DNA of 64,000 bases, taken from assembly GCF_006438925.1 (NCBI RefSeq), contig NZ_RCZA01000009.1, forward strand, positions 186,300 through 250,299, written 5' to 3'. The notes under the pieces are model-generated. The model saw nothing but the letters and a program-made list of their open reading frames with translations. It was not told the DNA's origin and did no database searches. This document shows positions 52,367 through 60,835 of the stretch, piece after piece; position 1 is the first letter of the stretch, and every line of letters begins with the position of its first letter. The stretch comes from Pseudomonas mandelii (GTDB lineage Bacteria; Pseudomonadota; Gammaproteobacteria; Pseudomonadales; Pseudomonadaceae). The position numbers were made by a program, and so were the translations under genes.

Positions 52367-52855
52367 ATGGAACGCTTTATCGAAAATGCAATGTACGCCA
52401 GCCGCTGGCTGCTGGCGCCGATCTACTTCGGTCTGTCCCTTGGGCTGCTGGCCCTGGCGCTGAAATTCTTCCAGGAAGTGTTCCACGTCATCCCTAACGT
52501 GTTCTCGATGGCCGAGTCGGATCTGATTCTGGTGCTGCTCTCGCTGATCGACATGGCGCTGGTAGGCGGTTTGCTGGTGATGGTGATGATTTCCGGTTAC
52601 GAGAACTTCGTTTCCCAACTGGACATCGACGACGACAAGGAAAAGCTCAACTGGCTGGGCACCATGGATTCCTCTTCATTGAAGATGAAGGTGGCCGCTT
52701 CCATCGTGGCCATTTCGTCCATCCACCTGCTGCGGATTTTCATGGACGCCAAGAACGTCGATCCCGAGCATTTGAAGTGGTACGTCATCATCCACATGAC
52801 CTTCGTGATTTCGGCGTTTGCCATGGGTTATCTGGATAAGCTGACCAAGCACTGA
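52367..52855 (+). CDS. YqhA-family (UPF0114) membrane protein
   Basis: 162 residues with about four transmembrane segments. The opening MERFIENAMYASRWLLAPIYFGLSLGLLALALKFFQE is characteristic of the UPF0114/YqhA family (TIGR00645), and a KLNWLGTMDSSSLKMKVAASIVAISSIHLLR segment follows. The function is unknown. It is divergent from the lipoprotein gene. A long hairpin follows and probably ends the transcript. Confidence 0.92.
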   Translation: MERFIENAMYASRWLLAPIYFGLSLGLLALALKFFQEVFHVIPNVFSMAESDLILVLLSLIDMALVGGLLVMVMISGYENFVSQLDIDDDKEKLNWLGTMDSSSLKMKVAASIVAISSIHLLRIFMDAKNVDPEHLKWYVIIHMTFVISAFAMGYLDKLTKH

Positions 52856-52877
52856 TCGCTTTTTATCGCTATACCAA

Positions 52878-52916
52878 ACCGCCTGTCTGTTGCGAAACAG
52901 ACGGGCGGTGTTGTTT
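52878..52916 (+). terminator. terminator after the yqhA-like gene
   Basis: 14-bp stem ACCGCCTGTCTGTT/AACAGACGGGCGGT (one G-T pair), followed by a T/G-rich stretch. Confidence 0.75.
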
Positions 52917-52988
52917 GTGGCTTGTACTTTGATGCGCCGAGGCCTATGCCTGTAAGGATCTTGGCTCGCCACTGTGTGAGGTGTGTTC

Positions 52989-53288
52989 ATGAACCTGCAA
53001 GAGTTGAATGCTTATGCCATCGCAGGGAAGGTCGATGAGCTCAATCTGATTTCAATGGAAGGTGGGATCTACCTGTTGGAAGCGCGGATGCATGGCGCGG
53101 CGTACCCATTGAGTGATGCCCGCGGCCAGATGTTTCATTTGCGGTCGGTCGAGCATGCACGTGAAGTGCTTCATGCCTTTCCCAGCTTGCCGTTCAACCT
53201 TGTACACGTTTCGGTGCATGACGAGATGTGTGGACTCGGTGCTAGCTCCGAGGGAAGCCTGAAGGTACCAATCGCGTGGCAGCACTGA
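52989..53288 (+). CDS. DUF6482-like small protein
   Basis: 99 residues, no signal peptide or membrane helix. It starts MNLQELNAYAIAGKVDELNLISMEGGIYLLEAR and contains HLRSVEHAREVL, a conserved pattern in a Pseudomonas-restricted family that I believe is DUF6482. The ATG at 52989 is preferred over a GTG 6 bases earlier. The function is unknown. It lies between the yqhA-like gene and fklB, on the same strand as both. Confidence 0.75.
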   Translation: MNLQELNAYAIAGKVDELNLISMEGGIYLLEARMHGAAYPLSDARGQMFHLRSVEHAREVLHAFPSLPFNLVHVSVHDEMCGLGASSEGSLKVPIAWQH

Positions 53289-53409
53289 CGGCTCTCATCA
53301 ACCCAATGACATCTGTGCTAGTCTGCTGGCCCTTTTGGTTCCGGGCGCTCCGGGACGCGCTGTGTACGCACGGCAAGTTCCAGGGCCGTCCGCACAGCGG
53401 AGCAGTGTC

Positions 53410-54027
53410 ATGTCCGAAGTAAATCTGTCCACCGACGAAACCCGCGTCAGCTACGGTATTGGCCGTCAGCTGGGCGATCAACTGCGCGACAACCCGCCAC
53501 CAGGTGTTAGCCTGGACGCGATCCTGGCGGGTCTGACCGACGCTTTCGCCGGCAAGGAAAGCCGTGTGGGTCAGGAAGAAATGTCCGCGAGCTTCAAGGT
53601 TATTCGCGAAATCATGCAAGCTGAAGCCGCTGCCAAAGCCGAAGCCGCTGCTGGCGAAGGCCTGGCATTCCTGGCTGAAAACGCCAAGCGTGATGGCATC
53701 ACCACCCTGGCTTCCGGCCTGCAATTCGAAGTGCTGACTCAGGGTGAAGGCGCCAAGCCAACCCGTGAAGATCAAGTGCGCACCCACTACCACGGCACCC
53801 TGATCGACGGCACTGTGTTCGACAGCTCCTACGATCGTGGTCAGCCTGCAGAATTCCCGGTTGGCGGCGTGATCGCTGGCTGGACCGAAGCCCTGCAACT
53901 GATGAACGCCGGCAGCAAATGGCGTCTGTACGTGCCGAGCGAACTGGCTTACGGCGCTCAAGGCGTTGGCAGCATTCCGCCGCACAGCGTACTGGTATTC
54001 GACGTCGAACTGCTCGACGTTCTGTAA
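53410..54027 (+). CDS. fklB: FKBP-type peptidyl-prolyl isomerase (FKBP22/FklB-like)
   Basis: 205 residues. The N-terminal dimerisation helices (about 1-95) include TRVSYGIGRQLGDQL. The C-terminal FKBP domain (about 110-205) contains VRTHYHGTLIDGTVFDSSYDRGQPAEFPVGGVIAGWTEALQLM and the final VFDVELLDV. There is no export signal, so it is a cytoplasmic prolyl isomerase and chaperone. The ATG at 53410 starts MSEVNLSTDETRVS. It lies on the same strand as the small DUF6482-like gene, about 120 bases after it. Confidence 0.93.
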   Translation: MSEVNLSTDETRVSYGIGRQLGDQLRDNPPPGVSLDAILAGLTDAFAGKESRVGQEEMSASFKVIREIMQAEAAAKAEAAAGEGLAFLAENAKRDGITTLASGLQFEVLTQGEGAKPTREDQVRTHYHGTLIDGTVFDSSYDRGQPAEFPVGGVIAGWTEALQLMNAGSKWRLYVPSELAYGAQGVGSIPPHSVLVFDVELLDVL

Positions 54028-54055
54028 GACCCGGCTCGATATCACATCGGGCTAA

Positions 54056-54145
54056 TGTGGGAGCGAGCCTGCTCGCGAATTCGGTCTGACATTCAACACT
54101 GATGTTGTCTGACACACCGCCTTCGCGAGCAGGCTCGCTCCCACA
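54056..54145. repeat. REP inverted pair (90-base class)
   Basis: Inverted REP copies with inner dyad GTCTGACATTCAACACTGA...GACACACCGC, between the convergent fklB and the Fur-linked small gene. Confidence 0.9.
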
Positions 54146-54162
54146 ATTTTTTGCGCTGATTT

Positions 54163-54420
54163 TCATATTTCGATCTTGTGGTGCAGTTCGCTTGTCGGGC
54201 GCAATGCCCGGGCATAGCAGAACAGAAACAGATTGCGCACCAGTTCCTTGAGCACCACCGGCTCGCTGGAACTCAAGCCGTTGACGTCCAGATCACCCTG
54301 ATCCTGCAGCTCGCTCAAGGCTTCTTCTTCAAGCACCGCACAGACTTCCCCGGTTTCCCGATGCAGGATCCTGAGGTAAGGGTGTGGGCGGTCCAGCCAG
54401 GCATCGATCAAATAAGTCAT
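54163..54420 (-). CDS. small protein of unknown function behind a Fur box
   Basis: 85 residues. It starts MTYLIDAWLDRPHPYLRILHRETGEVCAVLEEEALSELQDQGDLDVNGLS and has no signal peptide or membrane helix. It resembles the small conserved gene beside ispB in P. aeruginosa (PA4570 by position). The ATG at 54420 follows GGAG at a 9-base spacing, better than the ATG at 54435. The perfect-looking Fur box 29 bases upstream of the start predicts iron repression. The function is unknown. Confidence 0.75.
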   Translation of the reverse strand: MTYLIDAWLDRPHPYLRILHRETGEVCAVLEEEALSELQDQGDLDVNGLSSSEPVVLKELVRNLFLFCYARALRPTSELHHKIEI

Positions 54421-54448
54421 GGGTCTCATCTCCATTGATTGGTTTTAA

Positions 54449-54467
54449 TGAGAATAATTCTTATTCA
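54449..54467. promoter_or_regulatory. Fur box
   Basis: TGAGAATAATTCTTATTCA, 19 bases, a near-perfect palindrome close to the Fur consensus (GATAATGATAATCATTATC). It lies 29 bases upstream of the small gene's start codon, where Fe-Fur would block its promoter. Confidence 0.8.
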
Positions 54468-54626
54468 TCAAATAGCAAGGACCTATTGGCGGTTTGTGTT
54501 TTTTTAAGGGCGAAGGTTGCGTAAGGTCAAAACCGCTGGCGTTTGGCTATTGCGAGGGATTGTTGGGCGAAGCGGGGGAGGGTGAAGCACCATCCCACGC
54601 CGGGCGCGGGATGGAAGACAGCAGGC

Positions 54627-54968
54627 TCAGACTTTTCTGACGAACTCGGATTTGAGCTTCATCGGGCCGATGCCGTCAATCTTGCAGTCGATGTCGTGAT
54701 CACCATCGCACAGGCGGATGTTCTTGACCTTGGTGCCGACCTTGACCACCAGCGACGTGCCTTTGACCTTGAGGTCCTTGATCACGGTGATGGTGTCGCC
54801 GTCCTGCAGGACGTTGCCGACCGAATCCTTTTTCACGGTGTCATCGGACACTGCTTCGGCTTCGCCGCCGGCGGACCACTCGTGGGCGCACTCCGGGCAG
54901 ATCAGCTGAGCGCCGTCTTCATAGGTGTATTCGGAATTACATTTTGGGCAGGGTGGCAACGTGCTCAC
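54627..54968 (-). CDS. yjdM: zinc-ribbon protein YjdM (PhnA-like)
   Basis: 113 residues. An N-terminal zinc ribbon with CPKC (8-11) and CPEC (24-27) is followed by an SH3-like C-terminal domain (about 45-113, DGDTITVIKDLKVKGTSLVVKVGTKVKNIRL...FVRKV) typical of the YjdM/PhnA family. Despite the old name it is not a phosphonate enzyme for certain; its function is unresolved. It lies between the Fur-linked gene and ispB on the minus strand, with a long inverted repeat upstream. A GC-rich hairpin (about 54590-54614) follows the stop. Confidence 0.92.
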   Translation of the reverse strand: MSTLPPCPKCNSEYTYEDGAQLICPECAHEWSAGGEAEAVSDDTVKKDSVGNVLQDGDTITVIKDLKVKGTSLVVKVGTKVKNIRLCDGDHDIDCKIDGIGPMKLKSEFVRKV

Positions 54969-55041
54969 TAAAGCTCCTTGGATTCAGGATCGCTAAAAAG
55001 CGCACATTGTATAGGGTTTTGTCGGAGGAGGGAGCTGGCAG

Positions 55042-55119
55042 CAAAAGATCGCAGCCTTCGGCAGCTCCTACAGGGTTTTGTGTGCGCCTGTAGGAGCTGC
55101 CGAAGGCTGCGATCTTTTG
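55042..55119. repeat. 33-bp inverted repeat (GTAGGAGCTG family)
   Basis: Arms 55042-55074 and 55087-55119 are exact reverse complements with a 12-base loop. They contain GTAGGAGCTGCCGAAGGCTG, as at 35770. It lies between the ispB stop and the yjdM start. Confidence 0.92.
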
Positions 55120-55134
55120 ATCTTGCTGTAAAAA

Positions 55135-56103
55135 TCAGTGCGTACGAGCGACCGCAAACTCGCTCAACTCGACCAGCGCATCGCGGTATTCGCTGGCGGG
55201 CAGCGCGTCGAGGCATTTGATCGCGCGGGCCACGTAGTCGCGGGCCAGCTGGGCGGTGTAATCCAGCGAACCAGACGCTTCCACGGCTTCGCGGATGCTT
55301 TCCAGGTCTTCGATGCCGCCTTTCTGGATCGCCTTGCGCACCAGTGCAGCCTGCTCCGGCGTGCCTTCGCGCATGGTGTAGATCAGCGGCAGGGTCGGTT
55401 TGCCTTCGGCCAGATCGTCGCCGACGTTCTTGCCCAGGGTTTCGGCGTCGCCTTTGTAGTCCAGCAAGTCGTCGACCAGTTGGAAAGCCACACCCAGGTG
55501 ATCACCAAACGTACGCAGAGCTTCTGCCTGTTCCGATGTAGCTTCGCAGAGCGCTGCAGCACTGTGGGTCGACGCTTCGAAGAGCATCGCGGTCTTGCCG
55601 CGGATGACTTCCATGTAGGTTTCTTCAGTGGTGCTGGCGTCACGGACCTTGGACAGCTGCAACACTTCGCCTTCGGCGATGATGCGCGTGGCTTGCGAAA
55701 GGATTTTCATCACCGGCATGGAGCCCAGTTCGACCATCATTTCGAAGGACCGCGAATACAGGAAGTCACCCACCAGCACGCTAGGGGCGTTGCCCCACAT
55801 GGCGTTGGCGGTCGAGCGGCCACGGCGCATGCCGGACATGTCGACCACGTCGTCATGCAGCAGGGTCGCGGTGTGCAGGAACTCGATGGTCGCGGCCAGC
55901 AGGCGCAGGTCATCGCCTTCGCGACCCAGAGCCTTGCCACACAGCAAAACTAATAGAGGGCGCAGGCGTTTACCGCCAGCCGAGGTAATGTAATCGCCGA
56001 TTTTCGATACCAGCGGCACTCGGGAAGTCAGCTGCTTCTTGATGATGCCGTCGACGGCGCTAAAATCGTCCGCCACCGCGCGGTAGAAAGCTTGGGGTTG
56101 CAT
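55135..56103 (-). CDS. ispB: octaprenyl diphosphate synthase
   Basis: 322 residues, a trans-prenyltransferase. The first Asp-rich motif is LLHDDVVDMSGMRRG and the second is QLVDDLLDYKGD. The KIGDYITSAGGKRLRPLLVLL substrate region is normal. It makes the octaprenyl (or nonaprenyl) side chain of ubiquinone. It is divergent from rplU across 240 bases, the standard Pseudomonas arrangement. The exact chain length cannot be read from the sequence. Confidence 0.95.
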   Translation of the reverse strand: MQPQAFYRAVADDFSAVDGIIKKQLTSRVPLVSKIGDYITSAGGKRLRPLLVLLCGKALGREGDDLRLLAATIEFLHTATLLHDDVVDMSGMRRGRSTANAMWGNAPSVLVGDFLYSRSFEMMVELGSMPVMKILSQATRIIAEGEVLQLSKVRDASTTEETYMEVIRGKTAMLFEASTHSAAALCEATSEQAEALRTFGDHLGVAFQLVDDLLDYKGDAETLGKNVGDDLAEGKPTLPLIYTMREGTPEQAALVRKAIQKGGIEDLESIREAVEASGSLDYTAQLARDYVARAIKCLDALPASEYRDALVELSEFAVARTH

Positions 56104-56343
56104 CAGCGACAGTTGCTCCAGAAGGGTTGCGCGGCATGCTAGGACCCGCGTCGACGGGTGTCAAGGTACGATGGACGGCCTCTTGCATAGCCTCGGTAGC
56201 TTGCGTACAATCGCGCACCCTGAACTTCCTGGGCAGCACCTGCCTTACGCAATTGCAAACAGGCCTTCCAGCCTTATGCAGCCATGCCAGCCAATACCTC
56301 TTCTTATAAAGAGCTGGGTGAGCAGGATTATCGGAGAAATACC

Positions 56344-56658
56344 ATGTCGTACGCAGTAATTGTTACTGGTGGCAAGCAATACAAGGTCGCCCCAGGTGAA
56401 TACCTGAAGATCGAAAAACTGGAAATCGCTACCGGCGAATCCGTTACTTTTGATCGCGTTCTGTTGGTCGCCAATGGCGATGACGTGAACATCGGCGCTC
56501 CAGTTGTTGCAGGCGCTACCGTTGTGGCTGAAGTGATCTCCCAAGGTCGTCACGATAAAGTCCGCATCATCAAGTTCCGTCGTCGTAAGCACCACATGAA
56601 GCGTATGGGCCACCGCCAGTGGTACACCGAGATCAAAATCACCGGTATTCAGGCTTAA
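56344..56658 (+). CDS. rplU: 50S ribosomal protein L21
   Basis: 104 residues. It starts MSYAVIVTGGKQYKVAPGEYLKIEKL and has the typical RRRKHHMKRMGHRQWYTEIKIT C-terminus. It binds 23S rRNA near L20. The ATG at 56344 is the family start; an in-frame ATG 60 bases upstream is not expected to be used. It is first in the rplU-rpmA pair with rpmA 34 bases downstream. The promoter lies in the spacer shared with ispB. Confidence 0.97.
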   Translation: MSYAVIVTGGKQYKVAPGEYLKIEKLEIATGESVTFDRVLLVANGDDVNIGAPVVAGATVVAEVISQGRHDKVRIIKFRRRKHHMKRMGHRQWYTEIKITGIQA

Positions 56659-56692
56659 TTTCAGCCTAATTCCTCACTAGGAGAATTGACTC

Positions 56693-56968
56693 ATGGCACA
56701 CAAAAAAGCTGGTGGTAGTACCCGTAACGGTCGCGACTCAGAAGCCAAACGCCTTGGCGTGAAGATGTATGGCGGCCAGGTTATCATTCCGGGCAACATC
56801 ATCGTGCGTCAGCGCGGCACCCAATTCCACGCCGGTTACGGTGTTGGCATGGGTAAAGATCACACTCTGTTCGCTAAAATCGACGGCGTGATCAAGTTTG
56901 AAGTAAAAGGCGCTTTCAACCGCCGTTACGTGAGCATTATCCCGAAGACTGAAGTCGTCGCGGCATAA
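56693..56968 (+). CDS. rpmA: 50S ribosomal protein L27
   Basis: 91 residues. It starts MAHKKAGGSTRNGRDSEAKRLGVKMYGGQ; this N-terminal tail reaches the peptidyl transferase centre. The ribosome site is AGGAG. It is co-transcribed with rplU and followed by a terminator before obgE. The length is slightly longer than E. coli L27 because of an extended C-terminus. Confidence 0.97.
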   Translation: MAHKKAGGSTRNGRDSEAKRLGVKMYGGQVIIPGNIIVRQRGTQFHAGYGVGMGKDHTLFAKIDGVIKFEVKGAFNRRYVSIIPKTEVVAA

Positions 56969-56984
56969 TTACGTAGTTGCTGGA

Positions 56985-57012
56985 AAAGCCCTGTCTCGCG
57001 ACGGGGCTTTTT
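56985..57012 (+). terminator. intrinsic terminator after rpmA
   Basis: 11-bp stem AAAGCCCTGTC/GACGGGGCTTT (one G-T pair) followed by a short T run. Confidence 0.9.
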
Positions 57013-57162
57013 CGTTTGTGGGGTGAGTCTCTTGCAAAGCTGTTTGTGATGGGCTCCAGCGCTGGATTTGCGGTCGTTGATTGAGGTCGCTGCGCTCATT
57101 TTTGCAAGAGTCTTATGTCTTAGTGTTTTTCGGCTCGTCCGTATGACGAGAGGCGTTTTGTT

Positions 57163-58386
57163 ATGAAGTTTGTTGATGAAGTATCGATTCGAGTAAAGGC
57201 CGGTGACGGCGGCAACGGTTGCATGAGCTTCCGTCGCGAGAAATTCATTGAAAACGGCGGCCCGAACGGCGGTGATGGTGGTGATGGCGGCTCGGTCTAC
57301 ATGATCGCCGACGAAAACCTCAACACCCTGGTGGACTACCGTTACACCCGGCACTTTGATGCCGAGCGTGGTTCCAACGGCGGCAGCACTGACTGCACCG
57401 GCAAGAAAGGTGAAGAGCTGGTCCTGCGTGTTCCGGTCGGTACTACCGTCATCGACTCCGCCACTCAGGAAGTGATCGGCGACCTGACCAAGGCTGGCCA
57501 GAAACTGCTGGTGGCTCACGGCGGCTGGCACGGTCTGGGTAACACCCGTTTCAAATCCAGTACCAACCGTGCTCCGCGTCAGACCACTCCGGGTAAGCCG
57601 GGTGAGGCGCGTGATCTGAAGCTGGAAATGAAGGTGTTGGCTGATGTCGGCCTGCTGGGCTTGCCGAACGCTGGCAAAAGTACCTTCATTCGTTCGGTGT
57701 CGGCCGCCAAGCCGAAAGTCGCCGACTACCCGTTCACCACGCTGGTGCCGAACCTGGGTGTGGTCAGTGTCGATCGCTGGAAAAGCTTCGTGGTTGCGGA
57801 CATTCCGGGTCTGATCGAAGGTGCTTCCGATGGCGCAGGCCTGGGGATTCGCTTCCTCAAGCACTTGTCGCGTACGCGTCTGCTGCTGCACCTCGTGGAC
57901 ATGGCGCCGCTCGATGATGCCAGCGCCCCGGATGCTGCGGAAGTGATCGTCAGCGAGCTGACCAAGTTCAGCCCATCCCTGGCTGAGCGTGATCGTTGGT
58001 TGGTGCTGAACAAGTGCGACCAGATCCTTGAAGAAGAGCACGATGAGCGCGTCAAGGAGATCGTTGATCGCCTGGAGTGGACTGGTCCGGTCTACGTGAT
58101 CTCGGCCATCTCCAAGCTGGGCACCGAGCGTCTTTGCCACGACATCATGCGTTACATGGAAGATCGTGCTGATCGCTTGGCTAACGACCCGGTTTACAAA
58201 GAAGAATTGGCCGAACTCGATCAGCGCATCGAAGACGAAGCCCGTGCTCAGCTGCAGGCCCTGGATGACCAGCGTGCCCTGCGCCGTAGCGGCGTGAAGT
58301 CGGTCCACGACATCGGGGACGATGATTGGGACGAAGAAGATGTGGATGACGAAGACGGTCCGGAAATCATTTACGTGCGTGACTGA
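57163..58386 (+). CDS. obgE: Obg/CgtA ribosome-associated GTPase
   Basis: 407 residues. The Gly-rich Obg fold (about 1-158, GDGGNGCMSFRREKF...NGGDGGDGG) is followed by the G domain with GLPNAGKST (P-loop), DIPGLIEGA and NKCD motifs. An acidic C-terminal tail (DDDWDEEDVDDEDGPE) is typical of gammaproteobacterial members. It acts in 50S assembly and stress responses. It lies about 190 bases after rpmA past a terminator, so it may have its own promoter, and is followed by a terminator. Confidence 0.97.
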   Translation: MKFVDEVSIRVKAGDGGNGCMSFRREKFIENGGPNGGDGGDGGSVYMIADENLNTLVDYRYTRHFDAERGSNGGSTDCTGKKGEELVLRVPVGTTVIDSATQEVIGDLTKAGQKLLVAHGGWHGLGNTRFKSSTNRAPRQTTPGKPGEARDLKLEMKVLADVGLLGLPNAGKSTFIRSVSAAKPKVADYPFTTLVPNLGVVSVDRWKSFVVADIPGLIEGASDGAGLGIRFLKHLSRTRLLLHLVDMAPLDDASAPDAAEVIVSELTKFSPSLAERDRWLVLNKCDQILEEEHDERVKEIVDRLEWTGPVYVISAISKLGTERLCHDIMRYMEDRADRLANDPVYKEELAELDQRIEDEARAQLQALDDQRALRRSGVKSVHDIGDDDWDEEDVDDEDGPEIIYVRD

Positions 58387-58406
58387 TTCGTTGCAGTAAA
58401 CTTAAG

Positions 58407-58430
58407 CGCCGCTCAATCGAGCGGCGTTTT
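58407..58430 (+). terminator. intrinsic terminator after obgE
   Basis: 8-bp stem CGCCGCTC/GAGCGGCG with an AATC loop, then TTTT. Confidence 0.88.
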
Positions 58431-58523
58431 AGTATCTGGAAATCGATCGTTGGTCAGCAATAACCACGATTAACGTCACGGGCAGTGCCAGGTCGCGCTG
58501 TCCTCAAGCTAAGGTTGAAGATG

Positions 58524-59642
58524 ATGCGGAGCAAGGTGACAGGTGCGCAGCGTTGGGTCGTGAAGATCGGCAGCGCTTTGCTGACGGCGGACGGCAAGGG
58601 CCTGGATCGCGCGGCAATGAGTGTTTGGGTCGAGCAGATGGTGGCTTTGCATGAGGCTGGCGTCGAGCTGGTGCTGGTGTCCTCCGGGGCGGTGGCGGCC
58701 GGCATGAGCCGCTTGGGCTGGACCGTACGACCCAGTGCGATGCACGAGTTGCAGGCCGCTGCCGCCATCGGTCAGATGGGGTTGGTGCAGGCCTGGGAGT
58801 CGAGCTTTGCCGAGCATGGCCGGCATACCGCGCAGATTCTCCTGACCCACGACGACTTGTCCGACCGCAAGCGCTACCTGAACGCCCGCAGCACCTTGCG
58901 CGCGCTGGTCGAGCTGAAAGTTATTCCGGTGATCAACGAGAACGACACCGTGGTCACTGATGAAATACGTTTCGGCGACAACGACACCCTGGCGGCGCTA
59001 GTGGCCAACCTGGTCGAAGCTGACTTGCTGGTGATTCTTACCGATCGCGATGGCATGTTTGACGCCGATCCGCGCAACAACCCCAACGCCAATCTGATTT
59101 ACGAAGCGCGCGCCGATGATCCGGCGCTGGATGCGGTGGCGGGCGGTACGGGTGGTGCGCTGGGGCGTGGCGGTATGCAGACCAAATTGCGTGCTGCGCG
59201 ACTGGCGGCTCGCTCCGGTGCGCATACCATCATCGTTGGCGGGCGTATTGACCGTGTGCTGGATCGTCTCAAGGCAGGCGAGCGCATCGGCACCTTGCTG
59301 TCGCCTGAGCGCGGCATGTTGGCAGCGCGCAAGCAATGGCTGGCCGGGCACCTGCAAACCCGCGGCACGCTCGTGCTGGATGCCGGTGCGGTGACGGCGC
59401 TGTCCCAAGGCAACAAAAGTTTGCTGCCTGTGGGTGTCAAGCTGGTCCAAGGCAGCTTCCGTCGTGGCGAGATGGTGGTTTGCGTGGCGCCGGATGGTCG
59501 TGAAATCGCCCGAGGCCTGGCCAACTACAGCGCGCTGGAGGCACAAAAAATCATCGGTCAGTCGTCTGAGGCGATTGTCGGTCTGTTGGGTTACATGGCG
59601 GAGCCGGAACTGGTTCACCGCGATAACCTGATCCTGGTCTGA
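58524..59642 (+). CDS. proB: glutamate 5-kinase
   Basis: 372 residues. The amino-acid-kinase domain (about 1-255) carries VVKIGSALLTADGKG, VSSGAVAAGM and the NENDTVV segment. A C-terminal PUA domain (about 280-370) binds RNA in relatives. It phosphorylates glutamate in the first step of proline synthesis and is normally feedback-inhibited by proline. The start at 58524 gives the family N-terminus MRSKVTGAQRWVVKIGS; the ATG immediately before it is equally possible. The creA gene follows 12 bases later. Confidence 0.95.
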   Translation: MRSKVTGAQRWVVKIGSALLTADGKGLDRAAMSVWVEQMVALHEAGVELVLVSSGAVAAGMSRLGWTVRPSAMHELQAAAAIGQMGLVQAWESSFAEHGRHTAQILLTHDDLSDRKRYLNARSTLRALVELKVIPVINENDTVVTDEIRFGDNDTLAALVANLVEADLLVILTDRDGMFDADPRNNPNANLIYEARADDPALDAVAGGTGGALGRGGMQTKLRAARLAARSGAHTIIVGGRIDRVLDRLKAGERIGTLLSPERGMLAARKQWLAGHLQTRGTLVLDAGAVTALSQGNKSLLPVGVKLVQGSFRRGEMVVCVAPDGREIARGLANYSALEAQKIIGQSSEAIVGLLGYMAEPELVHRDNLILV

Positions 59643-59654
59643 GGGAATACCTGA

Positions 59655-60119
59655 ATGCGCGTGGCAAAAGGATTGTTGGGTCTGCTGTTGGCGATGCCGC
59701 TGCTGGCCTCGGCCGAGGAGATTGGTCAGGTGTCGACGGTGTTCAAGTTTGTCGGTCCGAACGACCGCATCGTCGTCGAAGCGTTTGATGATCCAAAGGT
59801 TGAGGGTGTGACTTGCTACCTGTCGCGAGCCAAGACGGGTGGCGTAAAGGGTGGTTTGGGATTGGCTGAAGATCGCGCGGAAGCGTCTATCGCTTGTCGT
59901 CAGGTCGGGCCGATCAGCTTCAAAGGCGAGTTGAAGGATGGTGACGAGGTGTTCAAGGAGCGCACGTCGCTGGTGTTCAAGACCATGCAGGTAGTGCGAT
60001 TCCTTGATAAGAAGCGCAATACGCTGGTGTACCTGGTCTATAGCGATCGAGTGATCGAGGGTAGTCCGCAGAATGCGGTCACCGCCATCCCTATCCTGCC
60101 GTGGGCGAACGCTCAATAA
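59655..60119 (+). CDS. creA: CreA-family exported protein
   Basis: 154 residues. A signal peptide (MRVAKGLLGLLLAMPLLASA) is followed by the CreA domain with VFKFVGPNDRIVVEAFDDPKVEGVTCYLSRAKTGGVKGGLGLAEDRAEASIACRQVG, including two conserved Cys that probably form a disulfide. The name comes from the E. coli creABCD locus; function is unknown and it is not the fungal CreA. It starts 12 bases after proB, so it is co-transcribed. Confidence 0.93.
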   Translation: MRVAKGLLGLLLAMPLLASAEEIGQVSTVFKFVGPNDRIVVEAFDDPKVEGVTCYLSRAKTGGVKGGLGLAEDRAEASIACRQVGPISFKGELKDGDEVFKERTSLVFKTMQVVRFLDKKRNTLVYLVYSDRVIEGSPQNAVTAIPILPWANAQ

Positions 60120-60137
60120 GCTAGCGAAGATCCAAAT

Positions 60138-60227
60138 TGTGGGAGTGAGCCTGCTCGCGAAGAGGGAGTGTCAGTCGGCATTAATGTCGTCTGACACGCC
60201 GCTTTCGCGAGCAGGCTCGCTCCCGCA
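60138..60227. repeat. REP inverted pair (90-base class)
   Basis: Inverted REP copies, the left arm with GAGTGAGC, around an inner dyad (TGTCAGTCGGCATTAATG...TCTGACACGCC), between the convergent creA and rpsT genes. Confidence 0.9.
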
Positions 60228-60262
60228 TTTTTTTGCGGTGCTTTTGCCAAATCGCAGGCAAT

Positions 60263-60290
60263 AAAAAACCGACCCTGGGGTCGGTTTTTT
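60263..60290. terminator. terminator of rpsT (bidirectional)
   Basis: CCGACCC/GGGTCGG stem flanked by six A residues on the left and six T residues on the right, 15 bases after the rpsT stop. It can serve rpsT and the convergent creA. Confidence 0.92.
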
Positions 60291-60304
60291 AACAAGCTTA
60301 TCGC

Positions 60305-60583
60305 TTATGCGGCAACAGCAAGGTTCAGAGCCTTGACGTGACCGTTCAGGCGGCTCTTATGACGAGCAGCCTTGTTCTTGTGGATGATGCCTTTATCGGC
60401 CATACGGTCGATAACTGGCACGGCCAGAACGTAAGCAGCTTGAGCTTTTTCAGCGTCTTTTGCGTCGATGGCTTTAACTACATTCTTGATGTAGGTACGA
60501 ACCATGGAACGCAGGCTGGCGTTGTGGCTGCGACGCTTCTCAGCCTGTTTTGCACGTTTTTTGGCGGAAGGTGTGTTGGCCAC
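60305..60583 (-). CDS. rpsT: 30S ribosomal protein S20
   Basis: 92 residues. Basic helical protein starting MANTPSAKKRAKQAEKRRSHNASLRSMVRTYIKNVVKAIDAKD, which binds the 5' domain of 16S rRNA and also regulates its own synthesis in E. coli. The ribosome site is GAGGAG. It is divergent from murJ and followed by a strong terminator. The length is normal. Confidence 0.97.
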   Translation of the reverse strand: MANTPSAKKRAKQAEKRRSHNASLRSMVRTYIKNVVKAIDAKDAEKAQAAYVLAVPVIDRMADKGIIHKNKAARHKSRLNGHVKALNLAVAA

Positions 60584-60835
60584 CGTCGAGCTCCTCGAAA
60601 GACTTTTTAGGAAATAGCAAACAAAATAGGCCGCGAATCATGCCGATGAGTTGATGTCTTGTCAAGGGCGGTTGAGACGTTCCGCTAAGTGGTAGGTATA
60701 AAGAGGCGGGATATTTATTTCCGGCGCTTGACCTGTAAACTCGCGAGCTTTGGCTCTGTGCTGCTGCGGCGCGGAGTATCGCATAAGTAGGCGCTTTGTT
60801 CGCCTGCTGTTTATCGACAGGCACAAACTCTTTCA

